64,000 bases of DNA from Petaurus breviceps papuanus (lineage: Eukaryota; Chordata; Mammalia; Diprotodontia; Petauridae): NCBI GenBank assembly GCA_028583685.1, contig JAMXIF010001164.1:6982732-7046731 (forward strand), in the 5' to 3' direction. The position numbers were made by a program, and so were the translations under genes. Of this stretch, positions 23,896-34,453 are shown piece after piece; position 1 is the first letter of the stretch, and each line of letters opens with the position of its first letter. The notes under the pieces were generated by a model. That model ran no database searches, was not told the origin of the DNA, and saw nothing but the letters and a program-made list of their open reading frames with translations.

Positions 23896-24490
23896 TTGTG
23901 CCCCCCTCCTCTTTCTGTGTTGTTTCAGTGAAACAGGTGATCCTGTTCCTTTTAAGGATTTACACTCTCTGCACCCTTGATCTCATTACTTTTGACTTCC
24001 TTTTGGAAAGAACTTGGTCAAAATGGACCCTTTCCCCTGATCACTCATCTATAGGCCTTCCCTCTTCATTGACTCCTTTCTGTCTACCTAATGATAATCA
24101 TTATTATTTGATCTGTACTTCTCTATGGAATAATTCTTATCTGACTACAAGCACAATCCTATCTACCTAATCCTACCCCAAAAAAGACCTTCCCTTTACC
24201 TTTCTACCCCATCCAGCTATTGTCTCATATCTCTCTTCCCCTTTATGGCCAAATGTCTTTGGAAATGTAGTCTACACTATCTGATTCTCTTTCATCACTG
24301 CTCACTCTATCATCTAAGATCAAGTCTCAACATTCTGCTGAAACTCTTCTCTCAGATGTCACAGATGACCAAATCCAACTTTTTTTTCAGCCTCCAGCCT
24401 CCCTGTCCTCTTTGCAGCCTTTGTCACCATTGGACACTGTTCTTGGGAACATTTGTTCCTCCTATGGTTTCAGAGAAATGGTTGTCTTAG
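23896..24490 (+). repeat. L2 LINE ORF2 fragment
   Basis: 'gatgaccaaatccaactttt', 'cagcctccagcctccctgtc' and 'caccattggacactgttctt' match the marsupial L2 ORF2 (the 'FDTVDH' region in the original). The portion before about 24180 is less certain. Confidence 0.6.
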
Positions 24491-24559
24491 TTCTCTAGCT
24501 ACTTTGTTGATGGTTCTTCTTCCCAATCACAGAAGATTAGTATTGATTAATTAGTCGAC

Positions 24560-24725
24560 ACTATTAAAATAACTAGCATATGCCAAACACTATGCTATGC
24601 ACTGGGAAGAAAAAGAAAAATACTAAATTGCTCCTGACCTCAAAGAATTTCCATTATATCATAGTAACATTTAACACAAAATAGATAAAAAGTAGTATCT
24701 GAGGAGAGGCAGAGTAGGAGGTAAG
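24560..24725 (-). repeat. L2 LINE 3' end, antisense
   Basis: 'catatgccaaacactatgct', 'atgcactgggaagaaaaaga' and 'ctcctgacctcaaagaattt' are the antisense L2 3' end. Confidence 0.7.
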
Positions 24726-25190
24726 CCCCAACGTTCTACCTTCATTGAGCTCCCTTCTTTTCTCCCTCTCTATTTTTTCCCTTGACCAATAGCCAGTGGA
24801 CCAATATCCACTCTCACATCAGCCTTCTCTTCCTCCTGGATCTCAAGCTTGACAAGTGAGCTGGATACTGGTTACTTTCCCCATATCTTGCCCATACCCA
24901 AGCCCACTATGACATTTCCTGGCCATAGCTATACCATGCAAAATGCATGGATACTAACCCCACCTTCCAAATCTAGCTGTGCAAAAAGTATTCAAATCAA
25001 CACTATCATTTCCTGAAAAGTACATCATCATCGTCATTACTATGAACACTGTTATTGTCACTATTATTATAACTAGCTATATTAAGCATTTATTGTATTA
25101 AGTTTAATAGCTTGAAAGTATATTGTCTTTTAGAACATTTTTGGAATAATGATTTAAGATTTACAAAGCCTCTTTATAAAAATTTTATTC
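24726..25190. other. intergenic, unassigned
   Basis: No gene and no clear repeat. Confidence 0.4.
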
Positions 25191-25800
25191 TATCTACTGC
25201 CCCACCTGCCTCAATAAAATGCTCTTTGACCCAAAGATTTCATTGCCAGGCACATGACCCAAAGAGGTCAATGACCAAAAAGAAAAAAAGAAGCATTTCA
25301 TATACACTAAAATACCTGTAGCAACACTTTTTTGTGGCAGGAAAGAATTGAAAACAAAATAGCCATCCATCAGTTGGAGAGTGGTATGGAAATGGAATGG
25401 AATGGAACATTACTATGCAGTAAGAAACACCATACATGATGAATACAAGAACAGGCAGGCAGACTTAAGTATTATGAACTAATATAAAGTGAAGCGACGA
25501 GAACAAAAACATAATTGACACAATGGGGGAAAGGGAGAGAACAACAGCCGAACAGTTGAGGAAAAGCAGGTATATAAATGTGAGGAACAATGAATATGAC
25601 AATCCAGGGAAATATGAGAAGACTTGTAAGAAGAATTGCAGATGATTGCGCATGTAAAGCCTCTATCAAATTGCTGACTGTCCCAGGGAGGGAAAAGATG
25701 AGGGAGGGGGAGAGAAAATTTGGAACTCAAAAGGTTTTTTTTAATGAATGTCAAAATTATCTATATATGTTAAGTGGAGGAAAATATTACTTTAAAAAGG
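25191..25800 (+). repeat. L1 LINE 3' end
   Basis: The L1 ORF2 C-terminus is visible in pieces: 'tttgacccaaagatttcatt', 'tgacccaaagaggtcaatga', 'cacttttttgtggcaggaaa' and 'atccatcagttggagagtgg'. The 3' UTR follows ('ggagagaaaatttggaactc', 'atgaatgtcaaaattatcta'). The few GGAAT units at about 25390-25410 are part of this L1, not a satellite. Dead copy. Confidence 0.85.
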
Positions 25801-26850
25801 AAGAGGTGGGGGGAAATCAACTTCTTTCAGAAGACCTGGAAATATTTGGAGATAAAATAAACTTAAGAATTAAAGCACACATATACACATGCACATGCAC
25901 ACACACTCACATACACACTAACTGCAACTATATAAATAAAAATAACGTCAAACAGCAACAAAATGCAAGTCAAATACAACAGACAATCTTGTTACTAACT
26001 TAGTAAAAGTTAAAGTACCTATTCTTGCTTTCTTTTCACAAATAGTAAATTTTAAAAAGTGTAAATTCATACACACTATTAGCTTTAGTTACTCTTTCTA
26101 TGAAAATATTGAAATGCTTCACAATCTATGTGTCATCCTGATTCAGGAGTTAATCTTCCTCTGTAGAGTTTCCATGTTGGGTTTTTTGTTTTTGGGGTTT
26201 TTTTTTTGCTTTTTGGAGGGCAATTGAGGTTAAGTGACTTGCCCAAGGTCACACGGCTAGTTTTTTGTGTGTTAATGAGATGGCAATTCTGATGAGGAAA
26301 AAAATAATCATCCAGTTAGGAGGAACTTATTCTATGTTATCTCAACTTCCTTTTTCAGCTACGTCGGTATATTCTGCCACACCTTTGTGGCTTTTCCAAC
26401 AGTAAAAGAATAGAGGAACACAAAATAAGTTCTCCTAATGAGGCTCAGTTTTCTTTCTCAGTATGTGTAGCAACTTCCATATTACTGACTGTACATGGAA
26501 CATTTTGACTGATTAGAAATCTAAAGGAAATTTTTGGAAAAAGAATAATGCATTTACGAAACTAATTTCTTAGCATCCTTAAGTCATTTTAGAAACACAA
26601 TAATGTATTAGGTACAACTTAGTTTGCATATGTAATTTCTATATCTGGCATTTTAGACTTAAACCTATACTTTATTCAGGTGATGCTGATGACAGTGATG
26701 ATGATGATGATGTCTGGACCTATAATTTCATCAGTGTGAGGCATTTCCAGTGTGAAAATTCCCTGTGCTAATGCATCTGGCCAATTCACTGGGACCTTGT
26801 AGTATTAAAAGATTTGCCTTTTAAGGTTGTGATCTGCCTATAGGCACACA
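25801..26850. other. intergenic with CA-rich stretch and SINE-B stub
   Basis: CACA/ACAT-rich text lies at about 25875-25920. An antisense SINE-B 3' stub lies at about 26195-26265 ('ctttttggagggcaattgag', 'gacttgcccaaggtcacacg'). A short (GAT)n run lies at about 26695-26712. No gene. Confidence 0.6.
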
Positions 26851-27065
26851 TGCATACATATACAGATATCATATATGTATACCCATACAAACACATATAT
26901 ACACACATGAATATATACACACATATATATGTGTGTGCATATATATCTCAATATCTATCTATAGCTACATACAGATATAAATACACATAAATTTATATTT
27001 ATACAGCTTTAAATATATATATGTGTATATATATATACACATACATAAGCATACACATACATACA
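26851..27065. repeat. AT/CA-rich simple sequence
   Basis: Alternating purine-pyrimidine steps ('catacatatacagatatcat', 'acacacatatatatgtgtgt') of mixed TA, CA and GATA-like units. No long pure run. Confidence 0.7.
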
Positions 27066-28580
27066 CCTAGATCTTCCAGACTCTAAGGCCCTCTATACTA
27101 TCCCTTCTGAAAAGATTTACCTTTAAATGAATTTAAATTTGGTTATGATTAGAGCTACAAGCTGCCTGAAGTTGAAGACCACAGTACCTAATAGGCTGAA
27201 CTATCAGTGACTGTCTTTTGTCAAATACATCCTTGTCAAAGTGTTTCCCCTCTGCTACATCAGCCTCCATGACAAAAGCTTTAGAACTGGATGTTCTGTC
27301 CATGAAATTGTATCAAACATGACTGAGATTTTCAAGGCCATCCCATAGCACAGTATGACCCTAAGCAAATTATTTACCCTGTATGAGTCTTACTTCTCTC
27401 ACATGTAAAATGAAAGGGTAACACCAAGGTTGCCTCTGTCATCCCTTCCAGATCTAAACCCATGATTAGATGAAATCTACTTCCCTAGAGTCTAGGTCAG
27501 TGGTCTCAACTTCAAATGGCATGTTTGCTTCATAAGACTCATCTCTTGGCACTACTGTTCTCTAATTCTTAGCTTTTCCACCCATACTCAGTTGCACAGT
27601 TATATACTCATTTGGAGCAAAGGGTCTTTATACACCTTTGAGGACAGCAAGCAGCATCTTTATGGGAGATGTAGATTATTGATCCCTGATAGAGAGGATA
27701 CATCTGGCTCCATTTGCTTTTTCTTTTTCTTTCTGTTGTAGATTTCCATTACAGATGCACCAACTTGACTTAGAGTGATTTCCCTTTGATCATCCACAAA
27801 TAGCTATCCTCTGTTACCTAAATGAGTAGATGTGGGAGAGGGGGTAGGTGGGGAAAGTGTAATGAAAGGAACTGTGCATGAAGTTAAACTCTCATTCATT
27901 TTTCCCTTCCAATATAGCTGACTCACTGGAAAAAAAAAATGGGTAAATTAGGACTAGGCTTAATTTGATGTTTTACTGTCCTAATGACCTTCATGGATTG
28001 TTAAAATCAGAGTTGTAACTAGGGTAGGGCAACTGGAGATTAACTTCTGGGTGCTGAATTTAGAAGTTTCTGGTAGTATTTACAGACTTTGAGTAGCATA
28101 TAGACAATAGAAAATAATTAAAATTAACTGAAATAGAAAGCTATCCTTCCTCTAATTTTTTTCAAGATCTTCGATCACTGCTTTTTCTTCTTCCCTCCCC
28201 ACTACCTGGTGGGGTCCATTCATCCTTACCTACTCAGTTGAGCTTACCATTCTTACTCCAAGAGCTGTGATAGTTTCTAATGATATCTTTCTTTAAGACC
28301 TTGCCAGCCTCTTATAGATTATGACTTTGCTTAGCCTTTCTTTTGCTCAAGGAGCCTAGGACAGCTCTCAAAGATGTTTCAGAGTGCCACTAAAGAATCA
28401 GTTGTTCCTGAATATAGTCAGTTTGCAGAGCCAGTGAACCAGGCTGGAAAGAGGACTATTCTCTGTTGGCTTTGTGAACAATAAACCAAGGTACTTTTCA
28501 GCTCAGATGCTTAATGGAAATCTAAGGGCATTTCTGTCTGACACAAAGAAGGAAAAATGAAATACTTTTGTAAATATATA
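27066..28580. other. intergenic, one MIR remnant
   Basis: MIR-like on the plus strand at about 27340-27475 ('ccctaagcaaattatttacc', 'ctctcacatgtaaaatgaaa'). The remainder is unassigned and has no supported exon. Confidence 0.45.
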
Positions 28581-28584
28581 TTTT

Positions 28585-28891
28585 GGGGGGCGGCCAGTTA
28601 GCACAGCGAGTAAGAGCACCGGCTCCAGTGTTGAGAACACCTGGAGATCGAATCCCGGGCTCAGACACTTAGCACCCACCCAGAAACACCTGGCCGTGTA
28701 ACCTTGAGCAAGTTACTCAACCCCAATTGCTTAGGGGCGGCCAGGTGGATCAGCGAGTAAGAGCACCGGCTCCAGTGTCGGGATGACCTGGATCAAATCT
28801 GGGCTCAGATACTCAGCACCACACCCAGAAATAATAACTGGCCGTGTAACCTTGAGCAAGTTACTTAACCCCAATTGCTCATAAAAAAAAA
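28585..28891 (+). repeat. tail-to-head pair of SINE-A copies
   Basis: Two SINE-A units abut. The first (28585-28733) ends 'ccccaattgctta' and the next (28734-28882) begins 'ggggcggccaggtggatcag' with no A-tail between them. A 9-A tail follows the second (about 28883-28891). The first carries 'acccacccagaaacacctgg' and the second 'cacacccagaaataataact', so they belong to different subtypes. Both keep 'cagcgagtaagagcaccggc'. No clear target-site duplication encloses the pair. Confidence 0.9.
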
Positions 28892-29459
28892 GTTACACAA
28901 TTTCAGGGTTGGAAATTATCACAGAAATCAAGTAAGCTGATTTATACCTAAGCCAGAATCCCCTTCCCAACATCCTCAACAACAAGAGGCCACCAAGGTT
29001 CCTGGAGGGACTGCTGTAGGATCTGTCGGTTGTAGAGTTAAAAGTATCATTGTGGTTGTTGGCATCATTGTACTCTAAGTCTTTTTAAAATTTATATAAT
29101 GAGAATAGTACTTGTGCTACCTATCCCACAGGATTATTTTGAAGAAAGTAGTTTGTAAATTAAAGGAGTAGGGATTGTACCTATCAATTTATTGAAATAG
29201 GTAGCTCCCAGGTGAGGAAATTCCATCCTCCAATGGGAGTCAGTACCCTCTCTGCAACTTACAAAGAGATTCCTAGGACACCCAGGTCTTCCTGGTTCTG
29301 GCGATAGCTCTCTGTCTACTATGCCACATTGTCTTTCATCATTTGCAGACTATAAACTATAAAATTATCTATAAATGCAAGATATCATTAGCAATTCTTG
29401 TTCTGGTGGTGGCTTGAACAGAGTTCTCATAGAATTACAAAATTGTAGAGCTAGATTTT
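28892..29459. other. intergenic with MIR remnants
   Basis: A plus-strand MIR piece at about 29090-29175 ('cctatcccacaggattattt') and a minus-strand piece at about 29205-29340 ('caggtcttcctggttctggc'). No gene. Confidence 0.45.
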
Positions 29460-29626
29460 TTTTTTGCTTTTTTGGAGGGCAATTAGGGTTAAGTGACTTG
29501 CCCAAGGTCACACGGCTAGTTTTTGTGCTAAGTGTCTGAGGCCGGATCCAAGTCTAGTTCCTCCTGACTCCAGGGCCGGTGTTCTATTCACTTGCCACCT
29601 AGCTGTCCCCCGTAGGGCTGGATTTT
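29446..29626 (-). repeat. SINE-B insertion into a MIR
   Basis: Antisense SINE-B (29460-29612): 'ggagggcaattagggttaag', 'cttgcccaaggtcacacggc', 'tagtttttgtgctaagtgtc', ending 'gccacctagctgtccccc'. The flanks 'tagagctagatttt' (29446-29459) and 'tagggctggatttt' (29613-29626) form a 14-bp target-site duplication with two mismatches. Antisense MIR text continues to about 29710. Confidence 0.9.
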
Positions 29627-29931
29627 AAAGCTCAACTAGTACAACCTCCTCAGTTTACAGATGGGGAAACTGAGATTCAGAATGGTAAAATAATTATTTC
29701 AAGATTATGCAACTGTGCTTCCACAGACAACCTTTTAAGTATGTTGCCTTATACATGATTTAGATTAAATTCAAATACTAATCGTTGCAATTTGCTTTGA
29801 TTCTTAGATCCTTAAATAGTGAATTCAGTATTTCCAAGTCTCTGACCCTTTTGGAACTCTGACCCTTAATCATTCTTAAATCTCCAGACCCAGAATTACT
29901 GGTAGGGCAAGATACTGTGTATTACTTTTCC

Positions 29932-30126
29932 AATCATAATTTTTTTTTTAATTTTTTTTTTTTTTTTGCTTTTTGGTAGGGCAATTAGGGTTAAGTGAAT
30001 TGCCCAAGGTCACATGGCTAGTTTTTGTGTTAAGTGTCTGAGGCTGGATTTCAACTCAGGTCCTCCTGACTCCAGGGCCAGTGCTCTATTCACTGAGCCA
30101 CCTAGCCGCTCCCCTAATCATAATTT
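29932..30126 (-). repeat. SINE-B insertion with target-site duplication
   Basis: Antisense SINE-B (29943-30115): poly-T, 'ggtagggcaattagggttaa', 'gaattgcccaaggtcacatg' and 'gagccacctagccgct'. The duplication 'aatcataattt' stands at 29932-29942 and 30116-30126. Confidence 0.9.
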
Positions 30127-30147
30127 CTTACCATAAAAAAAAAAAAT

Positions 30148-30228
30148 CCAGCCTCAGACACAACACAAAAACTAGCCGTGTGACCTTGGGCAAGTCACTT
30201 AATCCCAAATGCCCTCCAAAAAGCATAA
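30148..30228 (+). repeat. SINE-B 3' fragment
   Basis: 'tccagcctcagacacaacac', 'aaaaactagccgtgtgacct' and 'tgggcaagtcacttaatccc' with the typical 'ccctccaaaaagc' end. The tRNA head is missing, so it is 5'-truncated. It lies close to an opposite-strand SINE-B, giving an inverted pair. Confidence 0.85.
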
Positions 30229-31208
30229 AATTTAAATAAATTAATTAATTAAAATGAAATGTGGAATTTTTTGCCAGGGCAATAATAGAGGGGCATTTTT
30301 AAGAAACTGTTTCTTTGATGCTTTTTAATATAAATTTCGATTTTAAGGATAAAAGACATCTGAAATGAAATTAATATTTTTTGTGACTTACGTTCAGACT
30401 GCCCACAGATCTTATGAGAGCCACTCACAGAAATTTGTTGTGCATCTATCACAACAGGGTTCAATTAGCTATAGCCAAGAAGAGCAGCCAAATCACCCTG
30501 CTTCGTTCCATTAAAATATATGCATGTTAACAATCTTAAAGTTCTGTGTTTATATGACATATTTGCAACTATGCGGAAGGAAAAAATGGCATTAGGATAA
30601 AATACAAGATTCCTAGAAGCAGAAAAATGGAACTTCACTGTCAGTACCCTGTAATTTCTAAGTCAAATTGATCAACGTTTCCTCATTAGTCATCATGATA
30701 TTAGCAAAGCAAATGACTGTCCACTATGATTTGACTGTGTCCACTGAAGGGTCCTCTGGCCCTCCCACCACAAACTGTATGAAGTCACAGATCTAGAAAG
30801 GACTTCAGGAGTCATCTGGTCCAACCTCTTTGTTTGGGAGACAAGGAACTTGAGATCCAGAAAGGTTAGGTTACTTGACCAAAGTGTTAAGCCAGGTTTT
30901 GAACTCAAGCCCTATGACAACAGTCTTGACACTGAACCATGCAGCCTCCCCAATCATTATATCAATTTATTTGGTTTTAGCCAATTTGTTCAGATAACTA
31001 TATCATAATGAAAACATTATAAGAAAGGAGCAACACATGAACCCATTAGCATGTGGCCAAGATAAACTCATATGTTTTTTTCTTTTTAGCATACTTGTCA
31101 TTTCACTGATGTAAGAAGCTCTCTTTGAGGTATCCTACTGATGCAAATCATTACCTGCTGTATAATCTATAGTCTACAGCCAACATTCTGCTCCTACAAT
31201 AAGGAGGG
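30229..31208. other. intergenic with MIR remnant
   Basis: Antisense MIR at about 30785-30955 ('gacttcaggagtcatctggt', 'ccagaaaggttaggttactt', 'gttttgaactcaagccctat'). The rest is unassigned. Confidence 0.5.
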
Positions 31209-31461
31209 TTGCTGTTGTTCATTCATTTCAGTCATATCCAACTCTTTGTAACTCCATTTTGGGGTTTTCTCAGGAAAGATTCTGGACTGGTTTGCCATTT
31301 CCTTCTCCAGTTCATTTTACAGATGAGGAAACTGAGGCAAACAGGGTTAAGTGACTTGTTCAAGGTCACACAGCTAATAAATGCATGGGACTGGATTTGA
31401 ACTCATGAAGATGAGTCTTCCTAATTATATATATCAGCTCAGTGATCTATAACTAGCTGCC
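31209..31461 (-). repeat. MAR1-type CORE-SINE
   Basis: On the plus strand: 'gctgttgttcattcatttca', 'catatccaactctttgtaac', 'acagatgaggaaactgaggc', 'aaggtcacacagctaataaa' and 'tcagtgatctataactagct'. Nearly full length, moderately diverged. Confidence 0.9.
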
Positions 31462-32288
31462 ATAGACAACATTTTACCAAGAAGTTAATGTCAAATCGCT
31501 GTGTCCAGCACTGGTATAGACACAAAGTAGAACACAATTCAACCCTCACCCTCAAGGAATTTATTATCTAGAAGTGAAAAAAAACAAGTCATGCACAAAG
31601 ATAAGTTCAAATTCATAAGAGAGGTACAAAGCATTATGAGAACTGAAGGAGGAAATGACCAATTAAGTTAGATTCATTAGGTATCAGCTATCAAAGATCA
31701 AGGCTTTCAGAGTATGCAACAAAGAATAGATAATATATAACAAAAAACAATGAAGGCAGAAAAACTGTCCCAAGCATGAACCAAAGACAATGAAGTTTCA
31801 CCTAAGTGGGGTAGTCACAGGTTATAATACAACGTTAGGGCTGGAAGGGACCTTACAGATAATGTAGAAACTGGGGCAAGAAGAATTAAGCCCAATCAGA
31901 TTCACAATCCACTTAGTGACAGAGCTAGCCTCCTAACTCCCAGTTTAGTGCCTTTTCTGATACCTGCTCCTCCCCAGTTCAGGGGATTCAAGGCACCAGA
32001 GGAGGAGGAATAAAGGCAGCCCAAAGTAGTACAAAGAGAATTGAACTTGGAGTCAGAAAACTTGAGTTTCAATCCTGACTCTTCCATTTGTTACCTTTGT
32101 GACCTTGGACAAGTGCATTTTGCCCTTCTCGGCCACTTTTTCCTCATCTGTCAAATGGGCTGTTCTAACGTTCTATGAGGGAGAACCCCTCTGGCAGTTT
32201 TGCCATCAGGCCTGCCCTGCTGCAGGCTGATGTTACACATAGACTGCCTCAGGAACTGCAGTCCCCAAAAGGAAGGAAAGAATTGTAC
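31462..32288. other. intergenic/intronic with MIR copies
   Basis: Antisense MIR at about 31820-31960. A sense MIR at about 32025-32175 ('agaattgaacttggagtcag', 'gtgaccttggacaagtgcat', 'cctcatctgtcaaatgggct'). The rest is unassigned. If the minus-strand exons at 32289-32866 are real, this is intronic. Confidence 0.5.
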
Positions 32289-32332
32289 CTGTTCCTTAAT
32301 TTGGGGGTTGATAGTAACAGTTGAATACACTG
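32289..32332 (-). CDS. putative 44-bp exon, unnamed gene
   Basis: On the minus strand an acceptor 'ggccttctccagag' is followed by 44 bases. With the preceding exon's last base these read A-VYSTVTINPQIKEQ, then a donor CAG|GTACAA. Its entry phase (needs one base) matches the exit phase of the exon at 32674-32866, and it ends in phase 0. The intron between them would be 341 bp. The acceptor offers two consecutive AGs, and only the second keeps the frame. The exon is very short and rests mainly on this phase match, so confidence is low. Confidence 0.28.
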
Positions 32333-32673
32333 CTCTGGAGAAGGCCAAAGGAGGCCAACCTGCTCTTCTTCAAATTACAACAAAGTACGTTATACAGAAC
32401 CAGACCAAAACACATGACAAAAGATCCAAATCTACTTTCAGTGTGACATAGACCCTCACTTGGGCTGGTCATTGCAACCTCGTGAGCCTTACTTCAGTCC
32501 CCCTTTGCCCGAGTTCACCCCCTCAGTCCCAAGTGTGCAAGGAGCCAATCAGTCTGAAACACTTAACATTGCATTGCTTCTTTATCAGGACAGAAGCCAA
32601 GACATGGCCCCAGTTTACCACAGATGGGCTCAGAGTCCCTGAGGATAGCGTTCGATAAGCCTGAGTGACCTAC

Positions 32674-32866
32674 CTGAGATATCCGTCCAGATGCCCCCGC
32701 CCTGGGGAGACTCCAGCCGCATCTGAGCCCCAGGGATCTGCCCTTTACTGGGTGGGTTTGCCCAGAAGGTCACCAGGCACCAACAGCCCCTTGAATCTTC
32801 AACAGCTCCCACTGGCTTGTTCAGCTCCTCTCTGCGGATCATGCAAATAGCCTGTAGCCTTATTTC
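32674..32866 (-). CDS. putative 193-bp internal exon, unnamed gene
   Basis: On the minus strand a pyrimidine-rich acceptor 'cttctgctttctccag' is followed by 193 bases open in phase 0 and then a donor ATCTCAG|GTAGGTC close to consensus. The exon encodes 64 residues beginning EIRLQAICMIRREELNKPVG. A middle part is rich in Trp and Cys (CWCLVTFW) and a Pro/Gly-rich part runs to GIWTDIS. It keeps several CpGs and is GC-richer than its surroundings, as coding exons are here. No repeat family explains it. I do not recognise the protein family. The 44-bp exon at 32289-32332 would follow in the same reading phase. No upstream exon could be placed in the window. Confidence 0.5.
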
Positions 32867-33284
32867 CTGGAGAAAGCAGAAGTGAGGAAGCAGGGAGAGT
32901 TTCATTTTATGCTGAATCCAAGCTGGTGACAACAGCAGCCTGAGTTACTGTAGAGACAGCTAGGCTGTACAGGAAGGTGACCTTTGACTTCCTTTTAACC
33001 AGAAGAGAAAACCCTCTGGAGCCTCAGGGACCTTTTCCAACAAATGTGTGGTTCTTACTCAAGACCAGTGCAGAGGCTGCTACCTATTTATCTGCATTTT
33101 GGGAGGGGGCCATGTAGAACGAGGAGCAAGTTTGGGATCAGATCATGGGAAATGAAGGATTTTCAGGAAGGGGTCAGCTATTTATTTCTCCAGATACAGT
33201 CCTGCATGTAAATTATAAGTATAGGAGAGAGAATCTTTCACCAAAACCAAACATTAAACTGAAAACACACCTTAATAACAGTAG
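32867..33284. other. non-repetitive flank of the putative exon
   Basis: No repeat that I can name. On the minus strand this would be the upstream intron of the putative exon. Confidence 0.4.
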
Positions 33285-33755
33285 TTCCTAGTGTGGTACA
33301 GGAGAAGGGACACTATTCTGGCTCTCAAATACCAGGGTTTCCATCAGAGCCATACTTCTAATAGGGAACTTGGACAAGGAAGAAAACAAGCATTAATTAA
33401 ACACCTACTATATGCCAGGCCTTCCCAACAGCCCTGGGGAATAGGTGCTTTTATTATCCCATTTTACAGTGCATGAAACCTAACTGACAGAGGTTAAATG
33501 ACCTGTCCAGGGTCACACAGCTAGTATATGTCTGAAGCTAGATTTGAAATCAAGTATTGCTAACTCAAAGCCCAGCTTCTATCCAGTATGCCATATATCT
33601 GCCCCAAATCATTGACTCTACCTTTTGGTAACTGAGGCAAATCATTTCACTACTCTTTTCCTCAGTTTCCTCAACTATAAAATGAGAGCACTGCATAAAA
33701 ATATTATCTAAAGGTCCTTCCAGCTATAAATCTATGATTCTATGACATCATTTAT
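33285..33755. repeat. cluster of MIR and L2 remnants
   Basis: A degraded sense MIR at about 33285-33370. The antisense L2 end 'cacctactatatgccaggcc' at about 33395-33421. Antisense MIR at about 33425-33605 ('gttaaatgacctgtccaggg'). A sense MIR 3' part at about 33610-33750 ('cctcagtttcctcaactata', 'ggtccttccagctataaatc'). Confidence 0.7.
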
Positions 33756-34130
33756 ATAGATTTTGGTTTATTTTTCTGTAAAACAGAAGTGTTTCTTTCT
33801 GAGTTAGATTGGTAGCCTCTAAGACCCCTTTATATTCAATAACACTACTATTAATGAAAATAATTACATGAGTTTGTGTCCCAATACTTCTATTCAGCTC
33901 CAGAAAGCAGTTATTTTATTCACGGGTACAATAGTCTGTGGAACATTGAATATAAAAGAATAAAAGCTGTGTGGAAACATGGACCAATAAGAATGCAAAG
34001 AATGGCAAAAGACAGATTTTCCTCTTAAACATCTTACAGGCCGTGGGGCAGATAACAAGCAAACACATAAGTGCGAACAAGACAAACATAGGATAAATAG
34101 GAGACTATACGTTTTGTTCTTTTTTTTTTA
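33756..34130. other. intergenic, unassigned
   Basis: No gene and no repeat that I can name. Confidence 0.4.
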
Positions 34131-34362
34131 GTTGTGTCCAACTCTTCATGACTTCATTTGAGGTTTTCTTGGCAACTAGAGTGGTTTGTCATTTCCTTCT
34201 CCAGCTCATTTTACAGATGAGGAAACTGAGGCAAACAGGATTAAGTGACTTGCCCAGCGACACATAGCTAGTAAGTGTCTAAGGCTGTATTTGTACTCAT
34301 GAAAGTGAGTCTTTCTGACTCTAGGCCAGGCGCTCTATCCACTGTGCCACCTAACTGCCCCC
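34131..34362 (-). repeat. MAR1-type CORE-SINE
   Basis: On the plus strand: 'gttgtgtccaactcttcatg', 'acagatgaggaaactgaggc', 'gtgacttgcccagcgacaca' and 'ccactgtgccacctaactgc'. It ends just before the 5' target-site duplication of the RPL6 retrocopy. Confidence 0.9.
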
Positions 34363-34370
34363 AATTAAAT

Positions 34371-34387
34371 AATTAATGGGTCCTGCT
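34371..34387. repeat. 5' target-site duplication of RPL6 retrocopy
   Basis: 'aattaatgggtcctgct', 17 bp, repeated exactly at 35348-35364 after the A-tail. This marks L1-type retroposition. Confidence 0.93.
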
Positions 34388-34453
34388 CCCCGCCTCCCGC
34401 CCCTGCTTATAGACCGGAAGTCCGGACTGTAATTCTCTTTCCCGTCTCTCAAG
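34388..34453 (+). promoter_or_regulatory. retained RPL6 5' UTR and promoter-like sequence
   Basis: The insert carries 66 bp before the ATG. It holds the 5'-TOP pyrimidine tract of ribosomal-protein mRNAs ('ctctttcccgtctctc', 34435-34450). Upstream of that it holds an ETS-type 'accggaagt' (34413-34421) and a C-rich box ('cgcctcccgcccc', about 34391-34403). Ribosomal-protein mRNAs normally start inside the TOP tract. The extra 47 bp therefore suggest that the template RNA began further upstream and brought core promoter motifs along. That last step is inference. Confidence 0.6.

Noticed and set aside
25388-25415. GGAAT satellite
   Set aside because: Only a few units, at the position where L1 ORF2 normally reads 'gtaatggaat'.
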